64,000 bases of DNA from Anas platyrhynchos (taxonomy: Eukaryota; Chordata; Aves; Anseriformes; Anatidae), in contig NC_092589.1 of the NCBI RefSeq assembly GCF_047663525.1, positions 104,344,001-104,408,000 on the forward strand, read 5' to 3'. Below, one piece after another: positions 1-12,088 of this stretch. Each line of letters begins with the position of its first letter. Position 1 is the stretch's first letter. Below the pieces are notes generated by a model. That model was not told the DNA's origin and did no database searches. It saw only the letters and a program-made list of their open reading frames with translations. A program made the translations under genes and the position numbers.

Positions 1-1252
1 AGAACAGAAGTTTCTGGAAACATACATCTTCAGGTACAGGAGTCCCAGGTAAAGAATTAGCAAAACAAGTATAAACAGATCAGTATTTAAATGGTCCTCA
101 TTTCTGCAGCATGCAAGCATTTGTCATGCCATGCTTGTATAAGAGGAATGCACCACCTTACAGAGCACCAGCTGCACATCTCAGTCAGAGCAGAGATCTG
201 AAAAATATCTTGTGGCAAATGGCTCCACATCCTACCTGCCTATTCTGTAGAGAAGAACCATTCCTCTTAACAGGGTTTGGATCTGCAAGCTGGTCATATT
301 AAAATTCTGACTATAAAACTTGATGGATTTATGCCTTGTACAGTAAAGACATGTTTAAAGAGCTTGCCCTTGACAGTTGTATTGGGTATTCTATTAGAGC
401 ACAGGTATTCTTCCCCATTCTTTAGCACAAAGCAAACTTTACTGCTAGCTTACAGAGCCTTCCTTTGGAACACAATTTAAGCAGCAATAGCATTAAATGT
501 AGAAAGAGATTCATACCAGCTGTATATGCCTATAAACAAAGACAGGGCTAGCTAGTAATTCAAGTACCCCAGGAACGTATGGCTTGGCTTGGCAAAGATT
601 TTCCTACTGCAAAATAGAATGGTTTGGATTTTGCTTTTCTTTATTTTTTTATTTTTTTTTCTAGCAAATGATCACAGACGACGAAAATTAAGGCAATTGA
701 GCACCTTTGAAATGCCAGCAGTTCCTGCCTCAGTGCATTGCATTGTTGCGATGTCAGGAACGAGCCCCAGGAAGGCTTTCAGTGGCACTGCAGCCATGCT
801 GCTCTAAGTGCTTACTGCTGACACTGGTGCAGATGAGCCCAAGCTACATGTGAGCAGAAAATCAATTACAGAAACTAAAGAATTGGAAAGGGAAAAAAAC
901 AAGTCTCCAGTTATCAAATATCTTGCAAACTATTGTGCAACTCACAAGCCAAGAACATCCTTGTTTCTCAGCTTCAAAAAATGCCATTTTTGTTTTGAAC
1001 AACGGACCTGGACTGTGTTTTCTAAAAAGTGTGCTTGTTGCCCAATGAGGACATGAGAGTCACATTGCTAGTCTGTGCCCAAGAAAAAGCATAGAGTTCA
1101 ACACACACATTATCCCTCAAGCATATGTGAGCAGGACTAATGCAAAGATACATGTGCAATATTTAATCTAGGCTTTATTTCTCCAGCAGCATCTGTATTC
1201 TGCTCTTCACCTGCTCTGAAATGAGGTTAATAAGGGCTCCAAAATGGAAATG
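1..1252. other. Non-coding stretch, nothing recognised
   Basis: Only open frames of 60-80 codons occur here, on both strands, with no recognisable domain. A T-rich run with a few interruptions lies at about 640-661. No repeat family or RNA gene was recognised. Confidence 0.7.
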
Positions 1253-1332
1253 CTGGGCCCAGCTCTGCTCCCTCCCTTACCAGATGCAGTAGCAAAATCT
1301 CTTTGATGTCAATAGAAACAGGATGAACCACA
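1253..1332. repeat. Possible remnant of an ancient palindromic repeat
   Basis: The stretch begins with a TGGGCCCAG-like block and ends with TTGATGTCAATAGAAACAGG. This recalls the amniote palindromic repeats that carry TTGACTTCAATGG in the middle and GGCCCAGAT at the edges. Only about half of the positions can be matched by eye, so the call is weak and the family name is left open. Confidence 0.3.
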
Positions 1333-3996
1333 CCGTTTGTTGGGAAGTTTATGTTTCTCTATTCCAGATACCGTGTAAACCCACCTGGCCTTTTGTGGAA
1401 GGTTTGCCTTCTTTTTTATTTACCAGCAAAAAACAGCTCTTGGAGAAGTTTCATTCACAGTCAGGTATGGTGTCATAGATGGTGTCTCCAGCATGATCAG
1501 GAAAAAAAATCACTTCACCTATTTCTGGTTATCTATAATGTAGTCACCAGTGCCTGATTTATCAGGCTGGACTCTCCTTTCCAGTTGTTAAAGAGGAACA
1601 CAGGCTTCACTAGTCTGAACATCATTGATATTTATTGAACATTGAAATTTAGGGTGACACAGATCATGCCCCAGCAGTGCCTGTTTCTGTTTGCTGACTA
1701 TTAAATGAGTTTAGAAAACAAGCTCAGATTTTGAGCAGCTACAGCACACTTATGTAATTTCGACCATGTCTTCCACCTACCAGTTTTTTCTCCCATTTCC
1801 ATAGACATGGCTGCAGGGGGCCCTGCTCTTCCTGTATAGTTGCTTTTTTTAGCCACAATTTCACCAATTTCTGACACTATCTATACATCCAGCTTCCATT
1901 TTCCCAGTAACCACCCACTTTTTGAGATGTGTCCCTCTACACACACAGTTGCAAGTGTTTAATCTCACATGGCAGCATGGAATCTAACATTATTTAACCC
2001 ATGCAGTATGTCTCAATTTCAAAATATACCAATGAAAAACAGCTACTTTCTACATGTTAGATGAGTGGGCCATTGGAAGAAAAACACTAAAAACCTGTTT
2101 TGTTCTCTACTCCTGTCTCCAAATCCCATCCTATTTGTCTTTAGCCTTTGCAGAGGATTTTAAAAGCTGAGGTGGGGATCACCAAGCTGATGTTATGGGA
2201 TTTCCCAAGACCTGAGTGTACCTACAGCTACTTTTGATATGATGATGGTCTGGAGGAGTAGGAGGAGATGAGAGAGACAGAGACTCTGAATATTTCTATG
2301 CCAAAATAGATACAGGAAAATGACAGCAAGAAGACACAAAGAATCAAAATACTTTACAGCTATTGCCTTCAGCTGTGTTTCACCTTGTTTCCAATATTTC
2401 ATCTCAAAATATTCATCTCATTTCAAATAAGAATGAGATGTCCTTGTTAAATACATGCACTTTAATCAATTATTTGCTGTTATGGTTTAATTATTTTATA
2501 TGGTATAATATAAACGAGAAAGAATATTAGACAAGCAATGGATTCATACTGTTGGAACATCATTCATATGTGGAACTTAATGACATTTGAACATTTAATA
2601 TTTCAACACAAAGATCAGGAGTTATGTTTTACAATTATTTAAAATCTTACCCATGTGTTTCACGGCTTCATGAATAACAAGCTAAATACAAAAGCCCACT
2701 ATTATTGTTAAGGATGAAAACTTAATATCTGCTGAAGCCATTGACCTAAATACATACAGAGAGCTACCTAAATATATTAAGGAAGGCCTTTTAAAATGGT
2801 ACTACAATGCCAGATCACCTATTTGAGACTATAAAACAAGCTCCTCCATGCACATGAAGTATCAGTGACACTGATGAATGAGTATTAACACTTCAGTGAT
2901 GAAATGAGGAGACAAGAATGAACACCACCTGATACTGTAAATAAGCATGCTTCAGATAAAGAAGGCATAATTTTCTATCTAAAATCTAACCATGACCTCA
3001 GTCCTGACCTGAAAAGACCACTTTCCCTAGTGATTAGATCAGAGATAATCCTACTGTGGCATGCACCCAGGTGTGTCGAACTGAGCTGAAGTGCTTTTGA
3101 AACAAACATCAGATTTTTAGTATTCAAAAGCAAGATCAGGAATATCTTGCAAACTGAATTCAATTTGTGCAGAGTGAGCATCCATTATTTTTTACCTTGT
3201 TAGCTAACCACACCCAAATTTCAGACAGCATATTTTAAAGCCTTATAAAATATTCCAAAATTACTAGCTTTTTTATAAATATTACTCACTACTATGACTG
3301 CCTTATAATCTTTAAAACTCTGCCAATAAAATTTGCATGGCGTTTTATGTATTCAAAGAATCAGCACACTATTAGGCTGGCAGGTACACGTTTTTCTAAT
3401 ACAGGTACTCCACTGCTAATTCATAGTCCTAAATGTAACACTCAGAAGACCAAATATTACATTCACAGTGCTGTTACCACCGCTCAAATTGCTGTTACCT
3501 AAACTTTTTGCATATAAAAGTGTTTCATCCCTTGATGCACATATCTGTCCCTGCCAACTCATCTATACAAATTTCAAATCCCTGCCTTCATATATATATT
3601 TTTCTTGCTTGCTTTGCACACATCAATAACTCCTGATCTCCAGCAGTAATACACCTTAGCACCTGAAGTAGTTATCCTTAAAGCATCAAGTGGAGAAGAT
3701 CTATGACCCACGTCTTTCAGCTGAGTAGGCAGAGTGACCTGCAGCAGTCACTCAGGAGGACTGTGCTCTTAACTGGAAAAGTGCATCTCAGCTAGACAAG
3801 GTATGGCCTTGTAGCTGTTGCTTCCATGGATCCACAGGGCTGTAAACCTCCTTCTGCCCTGTGCAGAACCTTTGAGCCTGATGCTAGGTGCAGGCCTGGC
3901 ACCTGATCCTTGATGTTTTTTAGCATTTATTTGTTGAGCTGTTTCCACATGTCAGTACCTGGTTACTGCAACAGGATTTTCTATGCTCCTGTTAGG
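1333..3996. other. Non-coding AT-rich stretch
   Basis: This stretch has scattered short open frames with no domain and no sustained codon structure. It is AT-rich, especially between about 2400 and 3400. No mobile element or RNA gene was recognised. Confidence 0.65.
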
Positions 3997-4063
3997 TCAG
4001 AGGTTGGACTTGATGATCTTGAGGTCACTTCCAACCTAGACAATTCTGTGATTCTGTGATTCT
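3997..4063 (+). mobile_element. CR1 LINE, 3' end only
   Basis: The piece reads GGTTGGACTTGATGATCTT, then a GAGGTCACTTCCAACC block, and ends in two ATTCTGTG-type units. That is the order at the 3' terminus of avian CR1 non-LTR retrotransposons, so the element lies on the plus strand. Only about 65 bases remain. CR1 copies are usually 5'-truncated because reverse transcription starts at the 3' end and stops early. Nothing upstream resembles CR1 coding sequence. Confidence 0.85.
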
Positions 4064-5344
4064 ATTCTACCAAAACATTTAAAAGTAGCAAGTGCCCTTG
4101 TGAGAGTTTCACCTGTACAGCAGCAAGTGGTTTCAGCATGCTGAGCAGTTTCAGCACTATGATTATTTGGGTCTAATAGGAACAGTTTCCAATATGCAGT
4201 CACCTAAGTGGTTTTATTTAAATGTTATAATCTCAGTTGCATGAGACAAATAATTTGTGATGAAGCATCTCCCACCTGTCTGTTCTTGGGGTCATTTTTC
4301 AGAGACACAACCCCACCTAAGAAGAATTCATATAAACCCTTTCCTGGTACAGCAATTTCCCTTTACTCTGCACTAACCATCAGTTTAATTTTGGTATGAC
4401 ACTTTGCCACTGGAATCAGTAATGGGTCATCTTAGCATATAAATTATCTCATGGTATGTTTCTGCACACCAGTAAAAACACCAAGTAACAACAAGAAACA
4501 TTTTCAGGTACCTAAAAAGAGTATACGGATGTAGTGGAATATTCATGCATTCTCCACACCATAGTTCAGGCTTGCCAGGCACAATACTTCTTACCATAAA
4601 TACCAGCTCTACCTTATTAATGAGGAAAGAGAGATAGCTCCAGAAATACATCTATAGTAAGTGCTTCCTCTGGGGAGGAAGCACTCCTCACTCCTTACCA
4701 CAGTACCACTGCTGACCTTCCCTCTGGCTCCGCATCCTTTGAACCACTCAGAACTGTTTATCAAAATCATAAATGAGGCACAAGTCAATTACCTTTTTAG
4801 TGCATAAAGCCCTGAGCGTTGATTACATGTTTAAGAGGAATATTTACTTTTTAATCAGGGTTGACTGTGGGGTGTGGAGGTAAGGCTATTTTGAAGATTA
4901 ATTAGTTAATATTTGTAGGTTGCTTTGAAGCTACAAGATAACTAAGTATTTTTATAGCACCTAGCTAATAGCCTTAACACTTTCAGCCGTACTAATGCCA
5001 AGGACTTGAAGAGCAATCATTCTAAGTGAGACATTTTTTATTTAAACATTTGGTAGGCTGTAGTGACAACAAGCAAAATGGAATTTGTACTTTCAATTCT
5101 AAACACTATTTGAACTCCACCAAACCCAGCGAGGAAATGGTACATTCTTAAAAGATCAGGAGAAGGGACAGGTAGCTGCACAGTGTGTACTTTTACCTCC
5201 TTTTGATTCAGTGTTTGGACTTGACAAAGACGAGCAGTTTATATGTTACAAGCATGGTGTATCTGTTATCATGACATCCTGCTGAAGAGAACCATGAGCT
5301 TACATTTGTAGATGAGGTGCACTGAAGGATTTAGGATCTTGGAA
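4064..5344. other. Non-coding stretch
   Basis: No gene, RNA or mobile element was recognised apart from the hairpin annotated at 4660-4685. The segment around 4780-5000 is AT-rich and looks compositionally ordinary. Confidence 0.65.
4660..4685. repeat. Perfect 11-bp inverted repeat (hairpin)
   Basis: AGTGCTTCCTC is followed by the loop TGGG and by GAGGAAGCACT, the exact reverse complement of the first arm. The stem does not extend beyond 11 bp on either side. No U-run follows, and terminators of that kind do not apply to vertebrate DNA. It may be chance, since short perfect palindromes are expected in 64 kb, but this is one of the cleaner ones. Confidence 0.8.
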
Positions 5345-5490
5345 CACTTGGACCTTTCTCCTGTCTAGGTAGATAAATCCCACAGTGGGATTTAGGTGCA
5401 TAAATATTTTCTGTATCTCAGCCTATATGACTTGCACAAGGTCAAGCACAGACCACATCTTAGAGTAAAGGGAAGAAAAAGTTCCAGGTT
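5345..5490. repeat. Ancient palindromic repeat with MIR-like continuation
   Basis: The core at 5374-5394 is a perfect odd palindrome, TAAATCCCAC-A-GTGGGATTTA. It continues into AGGTGCATAAATATTTTCTG and then GACTTGCACAAGGTCAAGCA. This order (TAAATCCCA / TGGGATTTAGGTGCCTAAA / GACTTGCCCAAGGTCAC) matches a repeat I recall from amniote genomes; the last block is also typical of MIR-type SINEs. The match is from memory and divergence is high. Confidence 0.45.
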
Positions 5491-8400
5491 ACCACTGTAA
5501 CCACTGCCTTATTCCTTCTTCCTAAAATGGACAACTGAGTTCCCATGCTCTGAGGTAGGACAGACATTTTGAAACAAAAGTTCTGGAGTTTAGCTTTATT
5601 TAGTCTCACGAACAGCCAAATCTATGCAAAGGGTTTGGGGTCATAAGGAGATGTAAGCACAGTCTATTTTTTAGGCGAGCACAGACTACAAAATCACAGA
5701 GGATATTCAAACTTTGGGATGTACCAACTGCATCCCTTCTGTATACCTCATAGCAGCTGGCCAGAGCGCAGTATCAAACCCCAGGAGGAAAATGGTTATT
5801 CTGTCAGCCACAATGCTGGTGTGCATCTGCCACTGTGAGAAGAGGAGATTATGAAAACAGGAAAAACAATAAAGGTGGCACACTGATGCCAGCCTGATAT
5901 TCCGAGACCCATCCTCAGGAAAGTTAAGAGGCCTCTTGGCATATGGCTTCAGCTGAGACGATGGGCAAGATAAAACCCTAAGGTCTCCAGCTGAAAATAT
6001 AAATGACAAATAAAAAGAAATTTCTGGAGGGGAAAGAATGGAGTGAGCCACCATGCATGTAACCAGCATTTAAAATCAGATAACAAATGGGACTCTTGTT
6101 ATCATCAATTATGAAAAAGCATAATGTCGCAAAAAAAGGCTCAAAAATGTAAAAGAGACAAGGTTCTTTGACTGAATATGCTCTCACTGCATCCAGCACA
6201 AATTACACAGGCTGGAAAACTGAGCAGATTCTTACAGGATCAGGTATTATACAAAGTGTTCAGGATTTGGGTTAATGAATACAGTGTTCTCCCAGATGTT
6301 CCATCATTGTTCCAGAGTGGGAGGAAAGCTGGCTGCAGACCAAATCAAATTTTTATATTCCTCTTAGATAGTGCCAGACACTAAGATTTCATCAATATAA
6401 CATCTGAGGCACAGAGACAACGCATCATGGTTGGATAACCCTATATTCAATCCATTTTGCTGAAGACAGGACAAATAAACTAAGAATCAGAACATTCAAT
6501 GAGTCATATCAAAGGTATAAATTGAAAGTCAACACTTGTACTGCATATAATCTAGCTGAAAAAGAATTTATAGTCTGGAATTTCCCATTTAAACACTGCT
6601 GCTGCTTCTTGCAGATATACTCCAAATGCTAACTTTAAACACTGCCAGTCCTTTCAAGTTGGGTTTCTTGCTTACTTTAGAATATCTTTAGGATGCACAT
6701 CCTTCTCCAGGGTAATGGAGAGTTTAAGAAAAGAAATTAATTGCTAAAAATGCCTGGTTTGCTTAGAAAAAAGCACACCATTTAGTTTTTAGTAAGTAGC
6801 TAAAAATCATTTTAAATTATTTTTCTTTAAACATATCATCCTTTTCTTCTAAGCAGAATTAAACAAGGAAGCTTCTGGGATGTGCAAAAACAGAGATCAG
6901 TCAAGGCAAAAAAGGGTGGTCAGCACAACACTCCAGAAATGCTTCAGAGGTGATGACAGGAATAAAGAGACTCAACATCTACAGGGGCCCAGAAACTCAC
7001 CACAAGAAATAAACCAAACTTTGCACAAAAATAGACAAAAATTAATGATAATTAAAAAAAAAAAAAAAAAGTTCATCTTGAGTGCATGGCTAATCCTCAT
7101 GACCAGCAAGAGTCAAGCTGAAGTCAGAGATGAGGGTATTCTTGGGGAAGGAGTTTCAAGTGTGAGAGTATGAGGCTTAAAAGCAGACTGGATAAGGCCT
7201 GTGATTAAAAAGCTAAGATCCAGTTCAGTTACACTAATCTGATTTGGGCCACACTCCCACTTACCCTGTTCACTTAGCTTAAAGGACTGTGCATGTACAT
7301 GTGTGCTTACTTGTGCATACACATCCACGAGACCTAAACACCTGCACAGATTTTTTTATACTCTTCATAAGCAGGTCAGCAGTGAGCATTCACTGGGCAT
7401 GAAACAACATTAGACTGTAAAATGCTCCCTGCTTCATGTTGGTGAGGATTTCAGTTTGGGGTGACAAGCAAATATCTGGAGAGTCTCCTCTGTAGATATT
7501 TTCACCAAAAGTATTTGATGTGCTGCTTCATGGGTATTATTTCTCAACACACATATATGGAGTCACATAACAAAAGCAGAAAGAAAAAAACAGAAGGGAA
7601 GGACGACTTGCCACGAGGCTACTGGCCAAGAGTAGGTCGTGCTTGTGGACCCTCTTCAAACATAAAGGAGTGCAGTAAAATTCCTCTGCCACTTCAGGGA
7701 CCCATCAGAACCTGGAGCTAGGGAGCTACTGCTTCACCATGAACTCATGGTACATGGGAGACATGAGGTGGGGGACAGCTGACTGAGCACCATGCTTGGA
7801 CCACAAGTCCAACATTTAGCTGGTACAACACTTACAGCTATACTTTCTCCAGATTCAGTGATTCCAGATTCCATGAATCAGCACATCAAAAACTGAAATA
7901 TAGTCACTCCATTGAGAATGCATGGAAATATATCTAGCCTGAATTTATCAAAGATGAAATTCAGCCAGAATTATCTTCTTTTTTGCGTGTCTGAGGGGGG
8001 AAAAAATGTAAACTTTCAGAGGAGGAAGAAAATATCACCTTCATTTATGTCCCATCTGAAACCTTTCACTTCACCACTCACAGAAACATGGCGTGTAAGT
8101 GAAAAAGTATTGACTTGTTCTTAAAGGGAAAAACTATTTGCATAATATAGTTTCATTAAGCCTATTTCTGTGTGTCGAATAAGTTGATAAAGAGGAAGAT
8201 GTATTCTTGGAACTTCAGACCAGGTTTTGTTGATGATAGCTGAAAAACTTGAACTGTATCTATTTATCTGGAGACTATCCTGCCTTAGCATAAAGCATGT
8301 TCTCTTCAGCCTGCATTTACCTGGATATATCCTGCATTTCCATTCAGCTCTGACTTGTTGCTTTTTTTTCTTTAAAGTAATTATTTACAAATTAGATTTC

Positions 8401-9830
8401 TTGAAAGTAAACTATCAGAGGAGGCACACTCCACCTCTCTACAAATGTATGCAATAGATCTAATTATTTTTCTGTAAACCTACAAACAACATTCTAAATA
8501 ATGACAATCATTAGGAAACATTAGGGTCTGTCACTTATAATCTCTGCCAAATGCTGATAACATTTTATTACTGCTTAGAAAGGTTGATTAAAGCTTGTAA
8601 TAGATTTAGTGAGGGTGAAAGATTAACAAAAAAGGTATTTATGATAGAGACACTAAAACATAATATGTTCTTAGTAAACACTCAAAAAAACCCAGCCCTG
8701 GGACATTTATAGATGTTGCTCAAGACTTAGCTTTTCTTCTGCACAATGAAAACTGATAACGAGTTTCTACATGCTAGATGAAAAAAGAGAGAGAAAGAGA
8801 GAGGGAAAGGGAGAGGAACACATTACCTTTGCATGTCTCATGTCAGAGCAAGCGAGAAAGTGCACTTCAGAAATAAATCAGCTGAAACCCCTAAGTTCCT
8901 GCGATTGCTCTCGTTGGACCACTTGAACAAACCTCTCACTTTGAAATTATAACAGGGGAAAAATAAAAATCTGCTTGGATCAGAAGGCAGTGGCTATGGG
9001 GCAACTACTTATGCCTGGCCCTAGAGGAAGATGTTACACCTCTCAGTCCATGTGCCCCACACCCCTTCATGGACGGACACTGGCTGACATGATGGGCATC
9101 AAAGTTTTCCTCCTGCTTGTCTTTTACTAGGAAAGGTGCTGCCAGCATTAGGCTAGCATTTTGGAAGAGTGCATTCTACTGTGCAGCTGTTATGAAGTAC
9201 AGAAAGGACTGCAGGAGCATGTGGAAACACCCTTGCCAGTGGCAAGGACCACAGATCTTCTGGAGAAGTCAACCTTGCAGCTCATTGCAAAGATGCCAGA
9301 GTGGCTTCGGAATCTCTCGTGCCTCGGGAGAGAACATGTATTTCCGGGGCATAGTAGAATTCTTCTACAAGGTGTTTGATCATTTATCCAGCCCTTTGCA
9401 GATACTAATTCAGTGGACTGCAGGATCAGCTTGCTCGTTGCTTCAGAACAGCCTCTGCTGAGGTCAGCTGTGAAAGGACAACTGATAAGCAGGTGCTCAA
9501 ACTGAGAGTTTACAAGCCCAGGCTGAGGCTGTCAATGCACATACCATGGCAAACAGCTTCAGTTGTCCTAGTTCAGACTTGGCCTTCCATTGTTAGCTCT
9601 GTCCCTTTACCACTCCTCTAGTCAAGGAGATGGAACAGGAAGGTTCACCTGGCTTCCACTGCCTTCAGCTTGCCTCAGTAAAATAAAATGATATCTGTTC
9701 CAATAGTCTGTGCCTGCTGAGCATCCCTACACAGACATCAGGGAGCAGGGCAAACCTCCAGGAGAGGGCTGGAGCAGACAGCTGGGGAGTTAACTGGTTC
9801 AGCCTCCCTGCCTTAAGCCAATACAGAAAG
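5491..9830. other. Non-coding stretch with low-complexity runs
   Basis: Only short, domain-free open frames are present. A pure A17 run occupies 7054-7070. The two overlapping frames near 9117-9461 were examined and judged non-coding. No RNA gene or recognisable mobile element was found. Confidence 0.65.
8781..8818 (+). repeat. GA-rich low-complexity tract
   Basis: The tract is all-purine, made of AAAAAAGAGAGAGAAAGAG-like and GGGAAAGGGAGAGG-like pieces, with no fixed unit length. Confidence 0.85.
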
Positions 9831-9870
9831 ACTGGACCTCTCAAGGTCCTTTCCAACCTGGTTCTATAAC
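9831..9870 (+). mobile_element. Possible CR1 3' scrap
   Basis: The string CTCAAGGTCCTTTCCAACCT followed by GGTTCTATAAC resembles the CR1 3' block CTNNAGGTCCCTTCCAACC-NNNN-TTCTATGATTCTA. There is no intact ATTCTRTG repeat and no CR1 coding sequence upstream. The piece is about 40 bp, so a chance match cannot be excluded. Confidence 0.4.
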
Positions 9871-12018
9871 ATCCACTACAAATTATCGTCTCTGTTGTTT
9901 TGATAATGACAGGCTAATACATAACAGTACTTCTCAACACCAACCAGCAGACACCATGAAAATAATTTGCCAGGAACAAGAGACCAGACAGATCATAGCC
10001 AAAACCAAACACATTAAAAAATAAAAATTATTTCTGTGATATGCATGTCATAAGTCTGTATCCAGATATACATACACAGTCTGTAAACATATTAACTCAT
10101 GGCTTATCAAAGAGGTCAAATTTTGGTGAAGTAGAATGAGCCTGTGGTTTATTCAAGCAGAGAGCCACTGTCTGCACCCTGTGAATATGTTTGTGAGTTA
10201 AAGTACTGCGAAGTGGATGACAGATTACAGAACCTGTGAATACAAGTCAGCCTGCCCCAAACCGTTCCTCAAATGCACAACGCGGGCAACACTGACTTCA
10301 AGGATGACTAATGGCTTTCATGCTGAAAAGTGGAATTTTTTTTCTTTAATGTCAAGAGATGATCATTGAAAGAGTGCAGATTTCAAAACTAAAGTTGTTA
10401 GTAACCCAGAAAGACATAAAACCAGATCTCTCTCAGGTTTAACCATAAGGCACTGTGTCATAGCCACCAAATGAGCCCAAACACCTCTTCTGAGTTGATA
10501 TTATACAGTGATTTCTTTCTCCCTCATTCTTTCATACCTAGGAAATGAATAAAGCCTTGAAAAATGTATTTCCAGGCTATTTAAAGCTACATAAAAAGCA
10601 ATAAATGTAAACAAAAGTCTCATATTTATGTGTTGATGTAGTGAGTCAGAATAAACATGACAGCTTTACCTGAGAAGCTAAGAGTCTGAAAACAAACCCT
10701 GTGTGTTTGGCAACAGGCACAGAAGATTCAAAAAAGAAATACCAAAAATAAGCTCAGTAACATACTTTGCAACTCCCACAGGTAAGCCTCATTCACCCAG
10801 GCAGAATCACCAAAGTCAAGAAAAAAGAAGAACCTTATAATGCAGGGAGCTGAGCATCCCTCAGGCCTGTGTCCCTGCATCCCACATGCTGCCTGTATCC
10901 CACAGAACTGTTAGCCAAAACCTGTTCCTACAGGGCTAACCCATTCTGACAGAAAGATTTCTCTTGGAAGCAATAAGAAATTAAAAGACCAGCAAAGGCT
11001 GGCATAGTGAGTGAAAGACATAAGGCACAGAGAGGAAGGAAAAAGACTGTGGCAGGCACTGTACTTCATTTCCAACATTTATGTGCTGGGACCAACACAA
11101 CCAGGATGTGACCAGCTACAGGATGACAAGGACTTGGTCCTCACCAGGGAATTCTGGAATGAAGCTGGCAGCCTCCTCCACCTCCCTGGCAATGCTATTC
11201 CTGACCCCTGTGGCATGTGAATACTTTGAATATGATCTGGAAAGTTTTTCTACTGGTGCAACAAAGAAGACGAGCAGATGGCAAAATACTTTGCTAACAC
11301 CTGATTGTGGTTATGGAAAGTTAATCTTATGTAGTCTGAACCATTTTGGAGTAGACCATAGACAGGGTTTTCTCTAAGCTGATACTTGTCTGGATGAACA
11401 CAGGAGACTATGATAAGCCTAGGCATGGAAGAAATTAAGGAAAATTTTGAAATCTAGTTTGTATGTCCAACATACAATTACTTTAAAGGATAGAGAGAAG
11501 ATCAGAAGAACTGTATGAAATCCATGAAAACTTCCATATTGTCAGTATCTTAACAAAGCTAAATATCTTGGATGCTGCTGGAAATGGAAAAATATCAGAC
11601 AAATCCAGGCAGGTTGGACTCAGTGGAAATTTTTCCCCCAATATTGGACAGGGGTAGTATTTCAATTTCTGCCTCCCAATTAAAAAGTTCTGTATCACAA
11701 TTACTTATCAGAAGCATTGATACTTTGTTCATGTCTCCTTGATTCAATAAAATTATTTTGGTGTCAGGTATGCCTTATTTTTACGTTTAATATCAAAAGG
11801 TAGCAAGCCAAAGGATAAACCATGATTTTTTATCAAGATTCTTGTCTATTCATATGTCTCAAGCTGTGGAATGCATGGGTATAACATGGACCTCTGTATT
11901 TTATATCTAGTGGACCTAATAAGAAAATAAATGACATTTTCATTCTCCATATTCTACTGCCTAAATAACCAGGGTTTTATTTTATCTTTCCCTGAGCTCA
12001 GTTTAGTGTCAGTAAGAG
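9871..12018. other. Non-coding stretch
   Basis: No gene, RNA or repeat was recognised. Open frames near 11011-11377 overlap each other in two frames, have no domain and show no splice-site support. Confidence 0.6.
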
Positions 12019-12048
12019 GTTTGTTTTGTTTTGTTTTGTTTTGTTTTT
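12019..12048 (+). repeat. (TTTTG)n microsatellite
   Basis: About five consecutive GTTTT units occur, ending in a T5 run. Confidence 0.95.
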
Positions 12049-12056
12049 CCCACTGG

Positions 12057-12088
12057 ATATTAAAATAAATAATATATTAAAATAAATA
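12057..12088 (+). repeat. Two-copy 17-bp tandem repeat
   Basis: ATATTAAAATAAATA occurs twice, identically, with a two-base AT spacer, giving a 17-bp period. It lies directly after the TTTTG array. Confidence 0.85.

Noticed and set aside
7195..7255. Possible palindromic-repeat scrap (CAGTTCAGTTACACTAATCT followed by GATTTGGGCC)
   Set aside because: Only about 30 bases can be matched to the recalled repeat, too few to separate from chance.
9117..9461. Two overlapping plus-strand frames with a dense, balanced composition
   Set aside because: Neither frame has a recognisable domain or clear splice signals, and both are open over the same bases.
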